Position numbers and translations under genes: made by a program
The notes under the pieces: model-generated
Database searches by the model: none
What the model saw: the letters and a program-made list of their open reading frames with translations, nothing else
Told to the model about the DNA's origin: nothing
From: CBDULX01 sp965368175
GTDB lineage: Bacteria > Pseudomonadota > Gammaproteobacteria > SZUA-229
Assembly: GCA_965368175.1 (NCBI GenBank)
Contig: CBDULX010000037.1
Coordinates: forward strand, 1-18,543
DNA length: 18,543 bases
Reading direction: 5' to 3'
Shown here: positions 6,310 through 14,856 of the stretch, piece by piece
Layout: every line of letters begins with the position of its first letter
Position numbering within the stretch: the stretch's first letter is position 1

Positions 6310-8451
6310 ATGCCACATAAAAAACCTGAAATAGATAATGACAGTCAAAATTTAAATATTACTGATGAATACAGAGCGTGGATTATCGCTTTGCGCAAAT
6401 ACTCTGTTCTACAGAGATATCGAGCCGTAGTCACTATTTCAGGGCCTCAGAATGACAGCCTTCAACTGGCGCGAGACTTTATTAATGTTGCTGGATTAGA
6501 AAAAACAATATGTTTGTCAGATAGCATTACTGGTGCATTAAAGCTGAAACAGGCCACAACTCAGTTAGGTAAAGAATATGAGTCTATTGTTTTCGATATG
6601 TATTCTGGTTTTGATCCGGATGCTTTAGGTGCTATATGCGGCACACTGACGGGTGGTGGAATATTGTTTCTGATAATTCCATATTTGAAAGACTGGAATG
6701 AATATGATTCAGGTCGGTTCCTGAAGAGGATTGTGCCCATACTCAGGGGCGGTGCTTCGGTATACTGGATAGAAGAAACTAAAGTGTTGCCTGAGCTTAA
6801 ATGTAAGGAGCCAGTTAAACTAAAATCGGCGGTTGTAGATGAGCCCTTCCGAACAGATGAGCAAAAAATAGTAGTAGAAGCTATTGAAAAAATGGCCCTT
6901 GCTGATATGCATGCGCCAGTAGTATTAACATCTGATCGAGGGCGTGGAAAGTCTGCTGCATTAGGTCTGTCAGCAGGGCGTTTGTTGCAAAAGGGAATGA
7001 AGAGAATTGTCGTAACTGCGCCCAGAATGTCTATTGCTGAACCGGTATTTCGTCATGCAAAACAGGTGTGTGAAGAAGCAGTAATTCACCCCGGTAGATT
7101 AAAATATCTGGATGGAGAATTAATTTTTATAGCCCCAGATGCATTACTTGATGGAACGCATCAGCTGGATATATTGCTGGTTGATGAGGCAGCTTCAATT
7201 CCATTGTCCATGCTTGAGAGCCTGCTAAATAAATATCCATCAATCGTATTTTCCACAACCGTGCATGGTTACGAAGGTACTGGTCGTGGTTTTGTCCTGA
7301 AGTTTGATAAGGTACTGGACAGACTCACGCCCGGTTGGCAGTTATTTACTATGAATACTCCTGTTCGTTGGGCAGAGGGTGACCCAGTCGAAGCCTGGCT
7401 AGATCATTTACTGTGCCTGGATGCAGAGCTATCTGATGTTTCAGATTTGAACACGGTTGAAAAATCAAAATGTTATGTGGTATTGCAGGACAGGGATGTA
7501 CTGGTCACTGACAATAACTACCTGTCGTCAATTTTTTCCTTATTGGTCCATGCGCATTATCGTACTCGTCCTTCAGATTTGTCGTATATGCTGGATACAC
7601 CTGGAGTCAGGATTTACACCCTTGAATATCGGCAACGGGTACTGGCAGCAATATTGATTAACGAAGAAGGGGGCTTCGATGCGGAGTTGTCTCATCTTAT
7701 CTACCAGGGTGAGCGACGTCCAGGTGGTCATTTACTGGCACAAACTTTGAGTTTGCATGCCGGATGTGAATTAGCAGCGACTTTAAAGTATTCACGAATC
7801 ATGCGCATAGCAGTACACCCGAAACTTCAGGCACAGGGCCTGGGTAGTCTTTTTCTTGAACAGGTGGTTATTAAGGAAAAAAGTCAGCAGATAGATGCGA
7901 TTGGTACCAGTTTCGGGGCTAGCATCGATTTACTGAGGTTTTGGGAGCGGGCAGGGTTTTCTATGGTGCGTTTAGGTTTTACCCGTGATCATGCGAGTGG
8001 AACACATTCGGCAGTAATGCTTATGCCAGTAACTTCGCTGGGCAACAAAGTTTACCGGAATGTACAATCACGATTTCAAAGGTACCTGCCAGGGTGGATC
8101 GATGAAATCTATGGCAATATACCAGATGATATGTTGGCGTATCTGGATAAAATTAAGCAGATTGATAATATGGAATTGACTGAGGATGACTGGAAAGATG
8201 CAGCTTCATTTGCACAAAGTCATCGCGGATACGAAAGTTGTATGTGGGCTTTGAAGAAGCTTGTTCATCAGTATCCTGTAGTCATCAGTGGCCTGTCCAA
8301 TGAACAGCAAAATATTATAAATGCCCGAATTAAGCGTAGACTGGGCTGGCCGGACACAGTTGATACTATAGGTGCTTCGGGTAAAGCAGAAGCTGTTATG
8401 CAATTAAGGCAGGCAATAAGGTCTTTGCTGGATGGAATTGAAAAAAAATGA
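6310..8451 (+). CDS. tmcA: tRNA(Met) cytidine acetyltransferase TmcA
   Basis: TmcA makes N4-acetylcytidine at the wobble position (C34) of elongator tRNA-Met, using acetyl-CoA and ATP or GTP, which improves AUG reading fidelity. The 713 residues show the full order: an N-terminal DUF1726-like region (about 1-170); a RecD-like ATPase with Walker A SDRGRGKSAALG (208-219), Walker B ILLVDEAAS (288-296) and TTVHGYEGTGRGF (316-328); a GNAT domain with RIAVHPKLQAQGLG (499-512) and IGTSFGASIDLLRFW (531-545); then a helical tRNA-binding tail. E. coli TmcA is about 670 residues, so length fits. Only the ATG at 6310 precedes the whole first domain; its ribosome binding site is weak. The protein is cytosolic and the gene looks monocistronic. 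Confidence 0.96.
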   Translation: MPHKKPEIDNDSQNLNITDEYRAWIIALRKYSVLQRYRAVVTISGPQNDSLQLARDFINVAGLEKTICLSDSITGALKLKQATTQLGKEYESIVFDMYSGFDPDALGAICGTLTGGGILFLIIPYLKDWNEYDSGRFLKRIVPILRGGASVYWIEETKVLPELKCKEPVKLKSAVVDEPFRTDEQKIVVEAIEKMALADMHAPVVLTSDRGRGKSAALGLSAGRLLQKGMKRIVVTAPRMSIAEPVFRHAKQVCEEAVIHPGRLKYLDGELIFIAPDALLDGTHQLDILLVDEAASIPLSMLESLLNKYPSIVFSTTVHGYEGTGRGFVLKFDKVLDRLTPGWQLFTMNTPVRWAEGDPVEAWLDHLLCLDAELSDVSDLNTVEKSKCYVVLQDRDVLVTDNNYLSSIFSLLVHAHYRTRPSDLSYMLDTPGVRIYTLEYRQRVLAAILINEEGGFDAELSHLIYQGERRPGGHLLAQTLSLHAGCELAATLKYSRIMRIAVHPKLQAQGLGSLFLEQVVIKEKSQQIDAIGTSFGASIDLLRFWERAGFSMVRLGFTRDHASGTHSAVMLMPVTSLGNKVYRNVQSRFQRYLPGWIDEIYGNIPDDMLAYLDKIKQIDNMELTEDDWKDAASFAQSHRGYESCMWALKKLVHQYPVVISGLSNEQQNIINARIKRRLGWPDTVDTIGASGKAEAVMQLRQAIRSLLDGIEKK

Positions 8452-8467
8452 TCAAATAAAATTGATG

Positions 8468-8495
8468 GTTCATAGTTCATGGTTAATGGTATATA
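8468..8495. repeat. Short tandem heptamer repeat
   Basis: GTTCATA, GTTCATG and GTTAATG follow one another (8468-8488), with GTATATA as a decayed fourth unit. The run lies 17 bp after the tmcA stop and contains no gene. Comparable heptamer runs occur between genes in many bacteria and vary in copy number. Confidence 0.5.
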
Positions 8496-8577
8496 AAGTA
8501 GGGTTATGCTTTGCTTGACCTTAAAAATACTGTAAGCGATGATAGCTATCTAAATGATCGAACATGAGACAAATATT

Positions 8578-9042
8578 ATGCTTAAAATCAATCAGCCAGC
8601 ACCAGCTTTCAGTGCTGTCAACCAGTCAAATAAAGCAATAAATCTTGCGGATTATTTGGCTAAAAAAAATGTCGTTCTGTATTTTTACCCTAAGGATGAT
8701 ACGCCCGGATGTACTATTGAAGCGAATGAATTTACAGCTTTAGCTAGCGATTTTGCCAGAGAAGATACTGTCGTTATTGGGGTGAGTAAGGATAATTGCG
8801 AAAGTCACCAGGCTTTTATCGACAAATTTGGCCTGAAAGTTGATTTACTCGCAGATACCAGCGGTGAGTTATGTAATAGTTATGGTGTCTGGCAGGAAAA
8901 AGAAAAAAATGGCGAGAAAAAAATGGGAATAGTTCGCTCAACCTTTATTATTGATAAGCAGGGTAAGCTTATGGATGTTGAATATGGGGTGTCTGCCGAA
9001 GGCCATGCCCAGAAGGTCCTGAAAAAAATCAAAGCTCTGTAA
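8578..9042 (+). CDS. bcp: Thioredoxin-dependent thiol peroxidase, Bcp/PrxQ type
   Basis: This is a peroxiredoxin that reduces hydrogen peroxide and organic hydroperoxides in the cytosol. With the ATG at 8578 it has 154 residues (E. coli Bcp has 156) and starts MLKINQPAPAF as the family does; GAGA (8566-8569) lies 8 nt upstream. An in-frame ATG at 8554 would add eight atypical residues. The active site is FYPKDDTPGCTIEANEF, with the peroxidatic Cys in TPGCT at about residue 43. A second Cys in KDNCESH (about residue 70) and another in ELCNSYG (about 93) may act in resolving. The C-terminal part RSTFIIDKQGKL carries the conserved Arg. No regulatory OxyR-like site is visible. Confidence 0.94.
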   Translation: MLKINQPAPAFSAVNQSNKAINLADYLAKKNVVLYFYPKDDTPGCTIEANEFTALASDFAREDTVVIGVSKDNCESHQAFIDKFGLKVDLLADTSGELCNSYGVWQEKEKNGEKKMGIVRSTFIIDKQGKLMDVEYGVSAEGHAQKVLKKIKAL

Positions 9043-9119
9043 TAAAAAGACTCCGCTATTTGCAGCCGCTTTTCAATGCGCAATAACAATATATTAAAAG
9101 ACAAATACGAGGTATAAGC

Positions 9120-9263
9120 ATGAAACTTTGGATGATGTTACTGGGGGCATGGTTGATCCTGTCTGGCTTAACAGATTTGCTATCTTTGAGCTTTCGTTAT
9201 GATGATGAGGTTAAAGGTGCGTTGGCGATCATCGCTGGTTTGTTTGTGTTTGTGAAAAAATAA
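9120..9263 (+). CDS. Small membrane protein, 47 residues, unknown function
   Basis: The frame encodes 47 residues starting MKLWMMLLGAWLILSGLTDL, with two hydrophobic segments (about 3-23 and 34-45) around a short charged turn FRYDDEVKG, and a final KK. This is a hairpin membrane protein. GAGGT (9109-9113) lies 6 nt before the ATG, a good ribosome binding site, and a terminator follows 40 bp after the stop. The gene is 77 bp after the peroxiredoxin and could be cotranscribed with it. I recall similar unnamed small proteins in gammaproteobacteria but cannot name a family. Its ribosome binding site, coherent hydrophobic pattern and terminator argue for a real gene. Confidence 0.7.
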   Translation: MKLWMMLLGAWLILSGLTDLLSLSFRYDDEVKGALAIIAGLFVFVKK

Positions 9264-9302
9264 ATAGTCAGATCTAGTTTATATTAATTGTAGTTAATTA
9301 CG

Positions 9303-9340
9303 ATACATCCCGGTTATTATTAGTAACCGAGATGTATTTT
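9303..9340 (+). terminator. Rho-independent terminator
   Basis: The arms 9303-9316 and 9324-9337 pair over 14 positions with a single C-A mismatch, around a 7-nt loop, and a TTTT ends the structure on the plus strand (9337-9340). It ends the small membrane protein transcript and lies 10 bp from the stop of the convergent MscS-type gene, which may also use it. Confidence 0.7.
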
Positions 9341-9349
9341 AATCACTGC

Positions 9350-11701
9350 CTATAAATTTTGAATTGTAGGTTCATCATCGCCTGTATCTGGTTTGTTCAT
9401 GGTAATTACACGTTGCGGGAATGGAATTTCAATATTGTTTACTCTGAATTGTTTCAATATTGAAAAGTTCAACTCACTGGTCACATTGAGTCTCTGGTCC
9501 ACATTATAAATAAAACATCTTAGCTCAAAATTAAGAGAGCTATCGCCGAAATTAATAAACAGTACCTTAGGCGGGCTTAGCTGGGCATTTTTTTTGATGA
9601 CCATTGGGTGACTATTCGCAATATTCAGTAATATTTTATGTACCATATTGACATCTGAATCGTAGCTTACCCCTATGGGTATTTTGACACGTCCAAAGTT
9701 ATCTCTCAGCATCCAGTTAGTAACTTTGGCGGTAATAAGTTCTGAGTTAGGGACGATAACGTCAGCCTTGTCAAAGGTCTGAATCTGGGTAGATCTGATA
9801 TTAATCGATTTTACATAACCCTCGGTATCACCCGTGACTATCCAGTCGCCACTTCGGATAGGTCGTTCAAATAGCAGGATCAATCCAGAGATGAAATTAT
9901 TGACAATGTTCTGTAAACCAAAACCAATACCGACAGATAATGCCCCGGCAATTAAAGCAACGTTTTCCATTTTTACGCCGGTGATAGACAGGGCTACCAG
10001 GATGGCAATGGCAACACCGGCATAGCCGATGAGCGAGGTCACTGCTTCTTTTGCGCCATGATCGAGTCGAGTGTGTTTTAAGCCATGGGGTAAGATGTGG
10101 TTTTTCGCATAACGAGTAAGGCTTAGTAGAACCACCAGGGCAAGCAGACCGCTAGCGAGTAGTGTGGGAGTGACTCTCAATGAACCAATTTCAAATCCTT
10201 CGGTAATATAACCGCTGATGGTGGTTAGCCAGGGATCATTGAGATGCCATATATGCATGGTGATAATAATAAATCCACCCCAAAGACCGGTGAAGAGAAT
10301 AAATCTTATCCAGATTAATCCTGGCATTAACGAGTCATCTGCCAGGCCAAGGTACTTACGAAATCGTATTTCCCAGTTCAGGCGCCCTTCATCCAGACCA
10401 TCACATAAATCCTTCAGGAAGTGAGAAATGATCAGAGTGATGACAAGTCCTATACTGGTTCCGAGCAGGCCGCCGAGGATAAAAGTAGATAGGTTTCTAA
10501 AACCAGATAGCTCGATTATAAGTGTGGCAATTAAGGTTAATATTAAAAATATTCGAGGTTTTTTCGATAATATGGCCCAGGGAAAATGGCGTAGTAACCA
10601 CAGAATGAGTATAAGGTTTATGATTAGTGCAACACTGAATATGCTTCTATTAAGATAATAAACGGCTTCGGTAAAACTGGATTTTATTTCACCGGTTAAA
10701 AAGAAATAGCCAATTAAACCAATGATGGCAAAAGCCTGGAGATGCCAGTTAATTTTTATTAAGTATTTTTTAGGAAAATCAAAATAGGAACGAGCAGGCG
10801 GTTTTGGGTTAAGTATGATTTTAATGATTAATGCTATGCCCAGATAGATGGCAAATGCATAGCTGGCTTTGGTGATAAAGGGTAATGGCTTTAAGGGCAG
10901 AGCGATAGAAAAAAACGCTGCTGTAAATAACACCGGTAACAGCACTGGCAGTGCGCTGGATATGCTGCTCTGTACAGCCAGAGTTAGCACAGCAACGCTG
11001 TCTTCGTAGTGAGCTGAAGCTGAAACTACCTGGCGAAGCATACGCTTGAACATTATGCCCAGAGATATACCGGCGATAAATAAGAGTGTCAGTAAAACCA
11101 GTTGCTGTTTGCTCAATGGTTGCGACTGGTACTTTAAGCTCAGGAAATTAAAGGTGTCCTGAAAGCCGGCTGCCGGCTGCCTTATGTTCTCATCGAGTAC
11201 GTCGATGATGTTTGGTGTTCGTGCGGAAAGCTGTTGAGCAAGGATGTTTTGTTGCAGGTCATTAATTGATGTGATCAGGTCCTGACTTTGTAGTAATAGC
11301 AGTTTGCAGGTAGCCAGTTTTGTGTCCAGTTCTTTTTGCTCTTTGGTCAGGCTTTTCCGTTTTTTGGCGACTTCAGGATTTTCTTTACTGCTGATTTCTC
11401 CCAGAATAGTCAGATCGAGAGTGGCTTTCTGTAACTGGCTCTCAGTATCGGTAATGCAGGTCTGGGCCTGGCTTTTGATATGGCTAATGGTTTTAAGTGG
11501 TTCGGAGAGAAAATCGGCATCAGTTAGACCTGTCGATACAGCCTTTAACTGCTGCTCCTGTAGCTTGATGGTTGCTGTTGCTTCGCCAAGCCAGTCATCT
11601 GGCGCCTCAGTTGTTGCCTGCGCAGTTGTAAATACAAGCTGGATTATGAATACAGCAACAACCGCAATAAGCTGATATGCGGTTTTTGTGGGGCTAAACA
11701 T
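9350..11701 (-). CDS. Large mechanosensitive channel of the MscS superfamily, with periplasmic coiled-coil region
   Basis: The protein opens under membrane tension to release solutes during hypo-osmotic shock. The chosen start, ATG at 11701, has AAGGA about 7 nt upstream and places a signal peptide at once (hydrophobic 9-25, cleavage likely after TTAQA); the longer frame from 11785 would bury it. The 783 residues then show a charged, coiled-coil periplasmic region (about 35-170), roughly eight to ten membrane helices (about 200-530), and the MscS core at 547-770. The core has the pore helix ALSVGIGFGLQNIVNNF, then ERPIRSGDWI and VIVPNSELI in the beta domain. The layout is that of large MscS homologs such as YbiO or MscK; it is shorter than MscK (over 1,000 residues), so I give no symbol. 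Confidence 0.92.
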   Translation of the reverse strand: MFSPTKTAYQLIAVVAVFIIQLVFTTAQATTEAPDDWLGEATATIKLQEQQLKAVSTGLTDADFLSEPLKTISHIKSQAQTCITDTESQLQKATLDLTILGEISSKENPEVAKKRKSLTKEQKELDTKLATCKLLLLQSQDLITSINDLQQNILAQQLSARTPNIIDVLDENIRQPAAGFQDTFNFLSLKYQSQPLSKQQLVLLTLLFIAGISLGIMFKRMLRQVVSASAHYEDSVAVLTLAVQSSISSALPVLLPVLFTAAFFSIALPLKPLPFITKASYAFAIYLGIALIIKIILNPKPPARSYFDFPKKYLIKINWHLQAFAIIGLIGYFFLTGEIKSSFTEAVYYLNRSIFSVALIINLILILWLLRHFPWAILSKKPRIFLILTLIATLIIELSGFRNLSTFILGGLLGTSIGLVITLIISHFLKDLCDGLDEGRLNWEIRFRKYLGLADDSLMPGLIWIRFILFTGLWGGFIIITMHIWHLNDPWLTTISGYITEGFEIGSLRVTPTLLASGLLALVVLLSLTRYAKNHILPHGLKHTRLDHGAKEAVTSLIGYAGVAIAILVALSITGVKMENVALIAGALSVGIGFGLQNIVNNFISGLILLFERPIRSGDWIVTGDTEGYVKSINIRSTQIQTFDKADVIVPNSELITAKVTNWMLRDNFGRVKIPIGVSYDSDVNMVHKILLNIANSHPMVIKKNAQLSPPKVLFINFGDSSLNFELRCFIYNVDQRLNVTSELNFSILKQFRVNNIEIPFPQRVITMNKPDTGDDEPTIQNL

Positions 11702-11880
11702 AGGTATTCCTTGGGTCTGATGCTGCCAGGGGTCTGGAGTATAAAATCTTGTCACTATAGATAAAGAATTCTGATATTTATACATTATCTGATTATGCGT
11801 GAATGGGTGAGCTGTAGCCAGTTTATCTATCGAAAAGAATCATGGTGTCAATCACAATATTTCACTTTACCTTAGGAGGC

Positions 11881-11937
11881 ATGGCTTTGACAATTCAACT
11901 TCCATATTACCAGGCATTTATGAGCAGGCAGTTTTAA
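11881..11937 (+). CDS. Candidate leader micro-ORF before the 60-codon ORF
   Basis: A strong AGGAGG (11874-11879) lies 1 nt before an ATG (11881) but 7 nt before an in-frame TTG (11887). Starting at TTG the product would be 16 residues (MTIQLPYYQAFMSRQF). Its TAA ends one base before the ATG of the next ORF, so the site could feed ribosomes to that gene. This could be a real leader or only the ribosome binding site of an unusual transcript. Confidence 0.25.
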   Translation: MALTIQLPYYQAFMSRQF

Positions 11938-11938
11938 G

Positions 11939-12121
11939 ATGATTGAGAAAAATGAATTTCACTCAAATAATAACTCTGAAGATGAGATGAAGTTTGAATT
12001 TCGCAGTGAACAGCGGCGAGATAAAACATCGAGGAAAAAAAAGCAGTCAAGTTTCGATGAGCATGATTTGAGGATGCTCTTGGATGATTATTACCACCAT
12101 GAGTATGAGCAACGGCACTGA
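11939..12121 (+). CDS. Short, highly charged hypothetical protein, 60 residues
   Basis: The frame encodes 60 residues, hydrophilic throughout, with a basic block SEQRRDKTSRKKKQSS and an acidic, aromatic and His-rich tail ending YYHHEYEQRH. No membrane helix or known domain is seen. An in-frame ATG at 11987, preceded by GAAGATGAG, would give a 44-residue form. No good ribosome binding site serves the 11939 ATG itself, apart from possible coupling to the short ORF that ends at 11937. It is convergent with the Bcr/CflA gene. The lack of a homolog in memory makes it uncertain. Confidence 0.42.
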   Translation: MIEKNEFHSNNNSEDEMKFEFRSEQRRDKTSRKKKQSSFDEHDLRMLLDDYYHHEYEQRH

Positions 12122-12158
12122 GGGCTTATCTGCCAAAATCTCCCTGAGAGAAGCGAAG

Positions 12159-13364
12159 TTATTTAAATTTTTCGGTAGATATAAACCCACTTAAGGTCCA
12201 CATAACCAGTCCAGCCGTTAGACACAATAGCTGGGCCAGTGCAAAGCCGGTGATGCTTTTGGCCAGCACAGGCAGGATGAGGCTGGCGACTATCGCAGCA
12301 AACAGGATATGGATAAAACCCTGAACGGCTGAAGCCAGTCCCCTGTTCTGCGGGAAACAGTCGATGGCCAGTATACTCAGGGCCGGCATCGACAGTGCCA
12401 TACCAAAGGCATACAACACCTGAGGTGCAATCAATCCAGTGATGCTGGTTTCAAACCACAAAGCACGGCTGACACTGACCAGACTGGCCAGTGTCATGGC
12501 AAGAAAGGCCAGGTGGACGATGTACCTTGTAGGCCAGCGATGTGACAGTTTTCCAGAGCTGAATGAACCCGCAATGATACCTGCCGTCATCGGAACAAAC
12601 TGATAAGCAAATTCAGTACTGCTTAAATTAAGGAAGTCATATATCACGGTGGGTGATCCCGCAATATAAACAAACAGGCCCCCAAAGCTGGAGCCCAGAG
12701 CCAGTACCAGTGTCAGGAAACGAAGGTGAGTGATGCTACGCCAGTACACTTTTGCCACATCTGCAGGATGAAAGGATTGCTGATCAGCTTTTTGCAGTGT
12801 TTCTTTCAGAAAATAGCTGGACATGAGAAAAATGATGAAACCATAAATGGCCAGAAAATAAAATACACTGCGCCAGCCAAACGCCTCATGTAGCCAGCCG
12901 CCAATGATGGGGGCTATTGCCGGCGCCAGTCCGAATAACATCATTACATAGGCTAATGCCCGGTGGGCCTGATGGCTGTCGTGGGCATCTCGAATCATGG
13001 CGCGTCCGGCAATCATGCCACCACTGGCAGAAATGCCCTGTAAAATCCGAAACAGTAGAAAATTAGAATAATCATTGGCCAGAGCGCAGCCGAGAGAGGC
13101 TAGCAGGTACAGCCCTAATGTAGTGAGTATTACCGTCCTGCGGCCAATGCGGTCTGATAATGGTCCCCAGAACAGAGTAGAAAAGGCCGCAGCAATCAGA
13201 TAAAAACCTATGGTCTGAGACATGAGTGCACGAGAAACCTGGAACTCTGCTTCCATGGCTGGAAACGACGGCAGATAAGTGTCGATGGTGAAAGGGCCGG
13301 TCATCGACAGTAAGGCGATGGTCAGAATAAGCCAGTGGTTGGGTGTCTCATTTTTTTGCTGCAT
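12159..13364 (-). CDS. Bcr/CflA-family MFS drug efflux transporter
   Basis: This is a proton-driven, twelve-helix efflux pump of the DHA1/Bcr-CflA family in the inner membrane. Family marks are the first helix with GPFTIDTYLPSFPAM, motif A GPLSDRIGRRTVIL after helix 2, and RILQGISASGGMIAGRAMIRD after helix 4. The start is uncertain. An ATG at 13364 gives 401 residues, matching Bcr (396), with ten residues before helix 1. Upstream in-frame ATGs at 13400 and 13439 are possible, and none has a clear ribosome binding site. The frame can be extended to 13613, but that part lies in a repeat element (13476-13612) and is not protein. Substrate is unknown; family members export bicyclomycin, chloramphenicol, sulfonamides or dipeptides. 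Confidence 0.9.
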   Translation of the reverse strand: MQQKNETPNHWLILTIALLSMTGPFTIDTYLPSFPAMEAEFQVSRALMSQTIGFYLIAAAFSTLFWGPLSDRIGRRTVILTTLGLYLLASLGCALANDYSNFLLFRILQGISASGGMIAGRAMIRDAHDSHQAHRALAYVMMLFGLAPAIAPIIGGWLHEAFGWRSVFYFLAIYGFIIFLMSSYFLKETLQKADQQSFHPADVAKVYWRSITHLRFLTLVLALGSSFGGLFVYIAGSPTVIYDFLNLSSTEFAYQFVPMTAGIIAGSFSSGKLSHRWPTRYIVHLAFLAMTLASLVSVSRALWFETSITGLIAPQVLYAFGMALSMPALSILAIDCFPQNRGLASAVQGFIHILFAAIVASLILPVLAKSITGFALAQLLCLTAGLVMWTLSGFISTEKFK

Positions 13365-13475
13365 GGCACTGAACAATCCTTTGTAGATGGCAGGTGCCAT
13401 GGAGAGGGAATCGTTAAGCGGGTGATTATACTCAGGCATTGAAGCTATACAATGTTGGGCTACATCTGATTTATT

Positions 13476-13612
13476 TGTCATTTCGACCAAGGGGACGACT
13501 GCATGGAGGCAGGAGGTAGAATAATGCCTGGAGCAATTGTCGAGAAATCTTGTTTTTAAGTGTGGTATAAATATCAAGCATTTAAGATCCCTCCTTTTCA
13601 CTCGGGATGACA
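13476..13612. repeat. MITE-like inverted-repeat element, family B, copy 2
   Basis: The ends TGTCATTTCGA (13476-13486) and TCGGGATGACA (13602-13612) are inverted repeats matching at 9 of 11 positions. Read on the minus strand, the right end gives TGTCATCCCGAGTGAAAAGG followed by AGGGATCTTAAATG, close to the left half of the element at 3358-3446. Beside it lies TTAATCAGAGGCTCC (13622-13636), again resembling a family A end. The element lies upstream of the Bcr/CflA gene and produces an artificial N-terminal extension of its frame; it may supply the promoter region. Confidence 0.65.
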
Positions 13613-13743
13613 TATTTTGAATTAATCAGAGGCTCCTTAAATGTTACCGAGCGATATCGGATTTCTCCTGATTTAGCTGAAATGGCTTGTGCAATACCAA
13701 TATTGAATCATACAATTGTCTGATAAATATAAGGGGATAGCAG

Positions 13744-14823
13744 ATGAAGACTGAAGTGGATTTATTTTCTCCGATAACCGTGGGTCGTTATGAACTGGCT
13801 AACCGTATTGTAATGGCGCCCATGACTCGCAACCGGGCCGGGGAAGGCAATGTGGTGCACGAGTTGCAGGTAGAGTATTACCGACAACGAGCCACTGCTG
13901 GATTGATCATTACCGAAGCGACTCAGATTTCCCCACAGGGTGTGGGTTACCCGGCGACACCGGGCATTCACAGTGCAGAGCAAACCAGTGCCTGGAAAAA
14001 AGTGACCGATGCTGTGCATGAAGCCGGGGGACATATCTTTTTACAACTCTGGCATGTAGGCCGCATTTCCCATCCTTCACTGCAGGAAGATGGCCAGTTA
14101 CCGGTAGCACCGTCGGCGATAAAACCTGAAGGAGAAGCTTTTACCTATCAGGGGCTTCAGGCTTTTGTTACCCCCAGGGCCTTGGATAAGAGCGAGTTAC
14201 CGGGCATAGTGCAGGATTATGTCAAGGCCGCGCGTAACGCGATGGATGCCGGGTTTGATGGTGTGGAGATACATTCCGCCAATGGGTATTTGCTGGACCA
14301 GTTTATCCGTGATGGCAGTAATCATCGAGAGGATGAATACGGTGGCAGCATTGAAAATCGTAGTCGATTGTTATCGGAGGTGGTATCTGCAGTATGTGAT
14401 GCCATTGGTAATGATAAAGTTGGCGTTCGTCTTTCTCCCGAGAACAGTTTCAATTCGATGCAGGACAGTGCTGCTCAGAACACCTTCAATTATGTGATCA
14501 CACTGCTGAGTGGTTATAAGCTGGCCTATTTACATGTTCTGGAAGGCGACATGACGGGACAGCAACGTTCACTTGATTATCTGCAGTTCAAACAACGGTT
14601 CAATGGTCCTTACATGGCGAACTGCGGTTATGATTATGAAAAAGCCCAGGCTGCAATTCACAACGGTGCCGCCGACTTTGTGTCTTTTGGGTCCCTGTAT
14701 ATTGCTAATCCCGACTTACCGGCACGTTTTAAAGCAGCTGCCGAACTGACAGTACCTGACCAGGCTACGTTTTATGGCGGTACAGAAAAAGGTTATACTG
14801 ATTATCCGACCATGACAGCCTGA
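13744..14823 (+). CDS. nemA: Ene-reductase of the Old Yellow Enzyme family (NemA-like)
   Basis: This is an FMN-dependent, NAD(P)H-using reductase of activated alkenes, N-ethylmaleimide and nitro compounds in the cytosol. Its 359 residues match NemA/OYE length. Motifs: NRIVMAPMTRNRA (20-32) around the flavin, LQLWHVGRISHPS (100-112), the catalytic HSANGY (His177, Asn180, Tyr182), then REDEYGGSIENRSRLLSEVV (195-214), GVRLSPENSF, and FGSLYIANPDL (315-325) that holds the FMN phosphate. AGGGGA lies 6-7 nt before the ATG. TTGTGC (13687) and TACAAT (13711), 18 nt apart, may be its promoter. It is the first of five plus-strand genes with gaps of 22-33 bp. A NemR-type regulator is not adjacent. The symbol is by family resemblance. 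Confidence 0.93.
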   Translation: MKTEVDLFSPITVGRYELANRIVMAPMTRNRAGEGNVVHELQVEYYRQRATAGLIITEATQISPQGVGYPATPGIHSAEQTSAWKKVTDAVHEAGGHIFLQLWHVGRISHPSLQEDGQLPVAPSAIKPEGEAFTYQGLQAFVTPRALDKSELPGIVQDYVKAARNAMDAGFDGVEIHSANGYLLDQFIRDGSNHREDEYGGSIENRSRLLSEVVSAVCDAIGNDKVGVRLSPENSFNSMQDSAAQNTFNYVITLLSGYKLAYLHVLEGDMTGQQRSLDYLQFKQRFNGPYMANCGYDYEKAQAAIHNGAADFVSFGSLYIANPDLPARFKAAAELTVPDQATFYGGTEKGYTDYPTMTA

Positions 14824-14856
14824 TCTTTAAGGCCAGGCCTTTTCTGGAGTATTGTA

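Noticed and set aside
13365..13613. N-terminal extension of the Bcr/CflA protein
   Set aside because: Its sequence comes largely from a repeat element also found elsewhere in the window; family length fits a start at 13364-13439.
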